IMG/VR virus record: IMGVR_UViG_3300033153_008207 | Location: 1 to 47,340 of that record | Strand: one strand, 5' to 3' | DNA: 47,340 nt | Source: a virus | In this document: positions 47,128-47,340 of the stretch, piece after piece | Layout of the letters: every line of letters begins with the position of its first letter | How positions within the stretch are numbered: the first letter of the stretch is position 1 | Notes under the pieces: model-generated | Told to the model about the DNA's origin: nothing | The model's database searches: none | What the model saw: the letters and a program-made list of their open reading frames with translations, nothing else | Made by a program: the position numbers and the translations under genes

Positions 47128-47324
47128 AAAGTTTACGTTTCCCTGCAATCCTCTACACCCCCCTGCGGGTGACTTTTCGCCTTCTACTGGAGTTGGGACG
47201 TCTGCTGGGCTAGGCTCTTCTACTGTAAAAAAAAAAAAAAAAAGAGAACCCCAGTTTTCAAAAATTCCTCAGTTTTTAAACTTTCCTTAGTATTCCTTCA
47301 AAACCCGCCTACCAGGGGGTGTAG
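47128..47324. repeat. Long interrupted inverted repeat spanning the junction
   Basis: CTACACCCCCCTG (47153-47165) is complementary, bar one extra C, to CAGGGGGTGTAG (87-98, also 47313-47324). GCGGGT (47165-47170) faces ACCCGC (77-82, also 47303-47308). In the closed circle, AAAGTTTAC (47128-47136) also faces GTAAACTTT (115-123). The loop of about 130 bases contains A17. A cruciform or structured RNA at the origin or packaging end is a good reading. Confidence 0.7.
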
Positions 47325-47340
47325 GTAAACGTATATCTTT
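47227..47340. repeat. Terminal direct repeat, right copy
   Basis: Identical to positions 1-114, including the A17 tract. It marks the point where the sequence closes on itself. Confidence 0.95.

Overview
The window is one complete, AT-rich tailed-phage genome of about 47.2 kb. Its first 114 bases recur exactly as its last 114, so the sequence closes into a circle or carries short direct terminal repeats. The head and tail genes are of the short-tailed (podovirus-like) kind: large terminase, portal, scaffold, an SU10-like major capsid protein, head adaptor, nozzle/tail-tube protein, several beta-rich fibre or propeller proteins, and a set of ejection proteins ending in a 1262-residue protein. 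There is no tape measure, sheath or major tail-tube gene. I see no integrase, no recognisable CI-type repressor, no tRNA and no CRISPR. The host is probably Gram-negative: there is a lipobox lipoprotein, a candidate spanin-like membrane protein, and promoter sequences that match the RpoN (sigma-54) consensus.

Layout. Two blocks diverge from a 700-base regulatory region at about 1121-1833. The rightward block (1911-28219) holds packaging, head, tail, ejection and lysis-type genes and ends at a 12-bp-stem bidirectional terminator (28282-28319). The leftward block starts at 1120 with three small genes (950-1120, a frameshifted one at 672-852, 212-658). It crosses a non-coding junction (1-211 plus 46932-47340) and continues from 46931 down to 28332 with small unknown genes, then replication and recombination genes. 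These are an SF1 helicase, an ssDNA-binding-like protein, a Cas4/RecB-like nuclease, a Sak4-like ATPase, a bipartite NAD+ DNA ligase, a ParB-methylase fusion, a family A DNA polymerase with an N-terminal UDG-like domain, a DUF3987-type helicase/primase and a DnaQ-like exonuclease.

Regulation is the most unusual part. The divergent region has a -24/-12 promoter-like sequence facing each way. Between them lie three copies of GTCAA-N4-TTGAC, the form of the binding box of FleQ/FlrA-type sigma-54 activators, next to a TGACA/TGTCA array with 10-bp spacing. This looks like a phage late-gene switch wired to the host sigma-54 and flagellar-activator system. A perfect -24/-12 sequence also lies at 37361, pointing antisense into the replication genes.

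A second signal is a dispersed palindrome, GTTCAA-N3-TTGAAC usually followed by a GGACT-like arm. It occurs seven times around the genome, three of them in frame inside apparent linkers of virion or replication proteins. A third is a recurring C-terminal tail (AL..L..LSPE-like) on four otherwise different early proteins. The junction region has a long inverted repeat around an A17 tract, plus GTTTGC repeats, and is the best candidate for an origin or packaging signal. All functional calls come from reading the sequence; no database search was run.
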